A DNA stretch of 64,000 bases, taken from assembly GCF_026898115.1 (NCBI RefSeq), contig NZ_CP114036.1, positions 62,001 through 126,000 on the forward strand. The letters are read 5' to 3'. A model generated the notes under the pieces. It had not been told where the DNA came from. It was given only the letters and a program-made list of their open reading frames with translations, and ran no database searches. Below are positions 60,989 through 64,000 of this stretch, piece after piece. The position numbers were made by a program, and so were the translations under genes. The number at the start of each line of letters is the position of its first letter. The first letter of the stretch is position 1. This DNA comes from Streptomyces sp. S465 (GTDB taxonomy: Bacteria > Actinomycetota > Actinomycetes > Streptomycetales > Streptomycetaceae).

Positions 60989-62575
60989 TCACTTCAGCCG
61001 CCAGGAGAGGTCGGCGCTGGGGCCCACGGGGACCGGGTTGGGGTTGATGACCGACGAGGTGATGTTCTCGAGGTTCGGGGAGGCGTAGGAGATGTTCTTC
61101 GTCGCGAAGACGGGCACGAACCATGCCAGGTCCTCCAGGCGCTTGGATGCCTTCTGATACAGCTCGGTACGGGCTTCGTCATCGGTCTCGGCAGCGGCCC
61201 GGTCCAGGAGTGCCTGGAACTTTTTGTCGGAGGAACCGAACGGGTTGAAGGCGCCGTTCATGACTTGGGAGTCCAGTTCGGCCATGGTCGCGCCGACGTT
61301 GGGAAAGATGGTGGCGGCGTACTTCTTCGACAGTGCGTCGGCGCTGTACTGGGCGATGCCGGTGGACTGCACCTTGAGCGTCACGTCGATGCCGATGTCC
61401 TCCAGGGCGGCGGCGATAGCCTGGGAGTAGTTGGTGTTGGGATCGATGAGCGACTGGGTCAGCACGGTGAGGTGGAAACCGTCGGGGTAACCGGCCTCGG
61501 CCAGCAGCTTCTTGGCCTTGCGGACGTTGTGCCCGTAGCCGATGGACTTGTCGTAACCGTCGGTTCCCGGCAGCAGCATCTGGTCGCTGGCGGAGGCGTA
61601 TTCACCGGCGAGGCCGTGTGCCATCGTCGGGCGGTCGAAGGCCAGCGCCATCGCCTGGCGTACGCGCCGGTCGGCGAGCGGCGGTGAGACCGTGCCTTTC
61701 CGGTCGACCAGGTTGAGCGCCCAGTTGTAGAAGGGAGCGGCACGGACGGTGAGTCCCGCGCGTTCGGCGGCGCCGGCGGTGTTGGGGTTGCCGGAGGCGT
61801 ACTGGACCTGTCCGGTACGGGCGGCGGAGAGCACGGCGTTGGCGTTGCCGATGATATGGACGGCCACGGACTCGAACTGCTGCGCCGACGGCCGGAAGTA
61901 GCGGGGGTTGCGCTTGTACACGTACCGGTTGCCGGCGACGGACGCGTCACCGTCGTACACGTACTGTCCGGTGCCGTCGCTGGAGGTCAGCAGGGACTGC
62001 GGGTTGGCCAGGCCCTTGGGACCGATGATGTTGCCGATGCCGTTGTACTGGGTCATCGTCATCGCCGCGTCGGGCTGAGGCTCGGCGTAGGTGATGCGCA
62101 CTTCCATGGGGCCGGTGGCCTTGATGTCCTTGATGGCGCCGACCTTGCCGACCAGGCCGCCACCGGCCTTGAGGAAGTATTTCATCGAGGCGGCGACCGC
62201 GTCGGCGTCGAGCGCGGAGCCGTCGTAGAACCTGACGCCCTCGCGCAGTTCGAGCACGAAGACGGTGTTGGTGTCGTCGGTGTAGTGCCATTCGGTCGCC
62301 AGGTCCGGTACCAGCTTCCCCTCGCCGCTGAGGTAGATCAGCGGATCGTAGGTGAGGGCGGTGAACACGGTCGAGCCTCCGTTGCCGGCCAGGGCCGGGT
62401 TGAGGCTGATGGGCGGTCCGGCGAACTGCAGGGAGAGCTGGCCGTCGTCGGCGGCGACACTGCCGGTTCCGGAGCACGCGCCCACGAAGAGCGCCGAGAC
62501 CAGGGCGAAGGCTGCGAGACGGTGGCGACCGGTCGGACGGCGGCTCCACCCGGTTGTACGAAGAGGCTCGTGCAT
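60989..62575 (-). CDS. Family 5 extracellular solute-binding lipoprotein
   Basis: Encodes about 528 residues from ATG 62575. The signal (RHRLAAFALVSALFVGAC) ends in lipobox VGAC; the acylated cysteine is near residue 35. The family-5 binding fold is clear: LNPALAGNGGSTVFTALTYDPLIYL, LATEWHYTDDTNTVFVLELREGVRFYDGSALDADAVAASM, DRRVRQAMALAFDRPTMAHGLAGEYASASDQML and KAKKLLAEAGYPDGFHLTVLTQS. First gene of the cluster, divergent from PaaX. Ligand could be a peptide, or another charged amide-bearing molecule. Confidence 0.94.
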   Translation of the reverse strand: MHEPLRTTGWSRRPTGRHRLAAFALVSALFVGACSGTGSVAADDGQLSLQFAGPPISLNPALAGNGGSTVFTALTYDPLIYLSGEGKLVPDLATEWHYTDDTNTVFVLELREGVRFYDGSALDADAVAASMKYFLKAGGGLVGKVGAIKDIKATGPMEVRITYAEPQPDAAMTMTQYNGIGNIIGPKGLANPQSLLTSSDGTGQYVYDGDASVAGNRYVYKRNPRYFRPSAQQFESVAVHIIGNANAVLSAARTGQVQYASGNPNTAGAAERAGLTVRAAPFYNWALNLVDRKGTVSPPLADRRVRQAMALAFDRPTMAHGLAGEYASASDQMLLPGTDGYDKSIGYGHNVRKAKKLLAEAGYPDGFHLTVLTQSLIDPNTNYSQAIAAALEDIGIDVTLKVQSTGIAQYSADALSKKYAATIFPNVGATMAELDSQVMNGAFNPFGSSDKKFQALLDRAAAETDDEARTELYQKASKRLEDLAWFVPVFATKNISYASPNLENITSSVINPNPVPVGPSADLSWRLK

Positions 62576-62653
62576 CACGCACTCCGATGGGTGTGATTCG
62601 GCCACAAGATGCAGCGAACGTATAGGCGCACCTGACGAGCGTCAATACAAGTG

Positions 62654-62663
62654 CAACATGTTG
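62654..62663. promoter_or_regulatory. CAACATGTTG palindrome in PaaX/cluster divergent promoter
   Basis: The 236-base gap between the binding-protein gene and PaaX contains the perfect palindrome CAACATGTTG about 80 bases from the binding-protein start and repeated ACGTTGACGACGTTCGACG-like bases near 62780-62800. These are candidate PaaX sites. No gene lies in the gap. Confidence 0.4.
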
Positions 62664-62811
62664 TTTCGCCGTCTGACACATGCGTATGAAAGTGCCGCGC
62701 CGGAACATTGACGTACTGGCGCCCGACGGGAAATCATTCAGCGAGCACAGCCATCCGGACGTCAACGAATCTGTCTCACGTTGACGACGTTCGACGGTAA
62801 GGACAGAGAGC

Positions 62812-63777
62812 GTGCAGACAGTATCCGCCTCAGCCCGGGATCTCACCGAGCCGGCGATGCCCCGCGCCCAGGGCGGTTCGTCGCCCCAGCATCTCCTGGT
62901 CACGCTGCTCGGTGACTACTGGATACGGCACGAGCGGGATCTGCCCTCTGCCGGCCTCATCGATCTGCTGGCCGAGTTCGGCGTGACAAGGCCCAGCGCC
63001 CGCGCCGCCCTCAGCCGGTTGCTGCGCCGCGGTCTGGTCGAGGTGCGACGGGCCGGCCGGCAGACGTTCTACCGGCTGAGCGACCATGCGGCGGAGCGGA
63101 TGGCGGAGGGCGGCCGGCGCATCGCCTCCTTCGGCCTGGACTCCGACTGGGACGGCCGGTGGACCATCGTCGCGTTCTCCATCCCGGAGCACCGGCGCGA
63201 GAGCAGACATCTGCTGCGCTCCCGGCTGAGCTGGTTCGGCTTCGCCCCGCTGTACGACGCCGTCTGGGTGTCGGCCACGTCGACCGCGGCCGACGCCAGG
63301 GCCGTGCTGACCAGCTTGGACGTCTCCACGGCGACCGTCTTCACCGCGACCGCCGACACCACGGTCGACCGCTCTCCGTTGTCCGCCTGGGATCTGGAGC
63401 GTCTGGCGGCCGTGTACACGTCGTTCATCGACGAGACCCGTCCACTGCTGGAGGCCGTGCTCGCGGGGACCGTGACCCCCCGGCAGGCGCTCATCGCGCG
63501 GACCCGCTTGATGGACACCTACCGGCGTTTCCCCGGCACGGACCCTGGGCTGCCCAGTGCGCACATGCCCGCAGGCTGGCCGCGCGACCAGGCCCGTTCC
63601 CTGTTCACCGAGGTGTACAACGCCCTCGGTCCGCTGGCTGAGAGCCGGGTCAAGCAGATCATGGGAGCGCACGACGCCGAGGCGGCCGCCCGGGCGCGGT
63701 TCCAGTCCGTCGACCAGCTCTGCGCCGCCCCTGACCGGCGGCCGGAAGACGGGCCGGGGAATCGTACCCGCCGGTGA
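62812..63777 (+). CDS. PaaX-family transcriptional regulator
   Basis: Encodes about 321 residues from GTG 62812. The N-terminal PaaX HTH is present (LLVTLLGDYWIRHERDLPSAGLIDLLAEFGVTRPSARAALSRLLRRGLVEVRRAGRQTFYRLSD), then the central domain (WDGRWTIVAFSIPEHRRESRHLLRSRLSWFGFAPLYDAVWVS) and C-terminal domain (LMDTYRRFPGTDPGLPSAHMPAGWPRDQARSLFTEVYNALGPLAESRVKQIM). PaaX proteins are repressors released by acyl-CoA thioesters such as phenylacetyl-CoA. It diverges from the transporter and catabolic cluster, so an acyl-CoA made by CaiB may be the inducer. Confidence 0.92.
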   Translation: MQTVSASARDLTEPAMPRAQGGSSPQHLLVTLLGDYWIRHERDLPSAGLIDLLAEFGVTRPSARAALSRLLRRGLVEVRRAGRQTFYRLSDHAAERMAEGGRRIASFGLDSDWDGRWTIVAFSIPEHRRESRHLLRSRLSWFGFAPLYDAVWVSATSTAADARAVLTSLDVSTATVFTATADTTVDRSPLSAWDLERLAAVYTSFIDETRPLLEAVLAGTVTPRQALIARTRLMDTYRRFPGTDPGLPSAHMPAGWPRDQARSLFTEVYNALGPLAESRVKQIMGAHDAEAAARARFQSVDQLCAAPDRRPEDGPGNRTRR

Positions 63778-63782
63778 TCCCC

Positions 63783-64000
63783 TCAATCCCCGGGGTTACC
63801 TGAAGACAACGCCGCCCAGTCACCCGTCGTGCGGTGCTTCGCCAGGTCCGCGAGGCCGGCGTCATGGGTCCCGACGATCTGGCGGAAACGCAGCTCGGCG
63901 AGGGGGCCGAGGCCGTCGTACAGCTCCTCGAACACCGCTCTGGCCTCAGCCCTCGGCCAGTTCGACGGCAGCAGCTCGTCGGGTAGGTCGGCATCGATTC
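63783..64000 (-). CDS. Second PaaX-family regulator, C-terminal part, cut by window edge
   Basis: The minus-strand frame ending at 63783 reads DADLPDELLPSNWPRAEARA, VFEELYDGLGPLAELRFRQI then VGTHDAGLADLAKHRTTGDW, the C-terminal domain of a PaaX-type protein. It is convergent with the first PaaX gene, six bases apart. Only 72 codons are in the window. Confidence 0.8.
   Translation of the reverse strand, partial: IDADLPDELLPSNWPRAEARAVFEELYDGLGPLAELRFRQIVGTHDAGLADLAKHRTTGDWAALSSGNPGD

Overview
The window is high-GC actinobacterial DNA and almost certainly comes from a Streptomyces chromosome arm. Evidence: strong third-position GC in every gene, many GTG starts, 4-base ATGA/GTGA gene overlaps, CebR-type operators, secreted plant-cell-wall hydrolases with Sec or Tat signals, and families typical of Streptomyces (PucR, PaaX and AraC regulators, DUF4232-like lipoprotein, NF041680-type transposase). 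No rRNA, tRNA, CRISPR array or replication origin was seen. The density of broken transposases and half-genes suggests an accessory, fast-changing region.

Layout. 0-1 kb: broken tail of a non-ribosomal peptide synthetase locus (condensation/epimerization-type fragment plus a frameshifted type II thioesterase). 1.5-4.6 kb: translationally coupled NAD-malic enzyme and class II fumarase. 4.7-14.1 kb: relic-rich stretch (MDR dehydrogenase tail, internally deleted saccharopine-dehydrogenase-like gene, IS481, IS1380, IS3 and NF041680 transposases) with two intact divergent pairs, MBL hydrolase/AraC and amidohydrolase/LysR. 14.5-20 kb: alpha/beta hydrolase with divergent IclR, then a two-component flavin monooxygenase (oxygenase plus reductase) with a PucR regulator. 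20-22 kb: IS5 deletion derivative abutting a DinB gene, then an IS1634-like relic and a glycosidase tail relic. 22-28.6 kb: membrane glycosyltransferase divergent from an OmpR-type two-component system, SDR/TetR pair, lipoprotein. 29-33.8 kb: AsnC/Lrp-like regulator divergent from a coupled operon of MHS transporter, M20 amidohydrolase and N-acylamino-acid-racemase-like enolase, which reads as import and stereo-inverting hydrolysis of N-acyl amino acids. 34.5-37.4 kb: epoxide-hydrolase-like enzyme plus MFS exporter under a divergent TetR with a perfect operator. 37.9-48.7 kb: polysaccharide-degradation island: CebR-like LacI regulator, GH6 cellulase, GH62 and GH54 arabinofuranosidases, GH27 alpha-galactosidase with CBM13, two secreted esterases and a decayed GH29 fucosidase. 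GH62 and GH54 share an almost identical promoter-operator block.

49.5-64 kb: a nine-gene block on the minus strand from a peptide-type ABC transporter through two alpha/beta hydrolases, a CapA-like phosphoesterase, a CaiB-type CoA-transferase and two 2-hydroxyacyl-CoA-dehydratase-family subunits. Eight consecutive junctions are 4-base overlaps once starts are set by sequence. It lies beside a relic of a ring-opening amidohydrolase (barbiturase/cyanuric acid hydrolase family) and diverges from a PaaX regulator; a second PaaX-type gene enters from the right edge. I regard this as the best candidate for an undescribed catabolic system: uptake of a peptide- or imide-like substrate, hydrolysis, CoA activation by transfer, then dehydratase-family chemistry under control of an acyl-CoA-sensing repressor. 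The substrate cannot be named from sequence alone.
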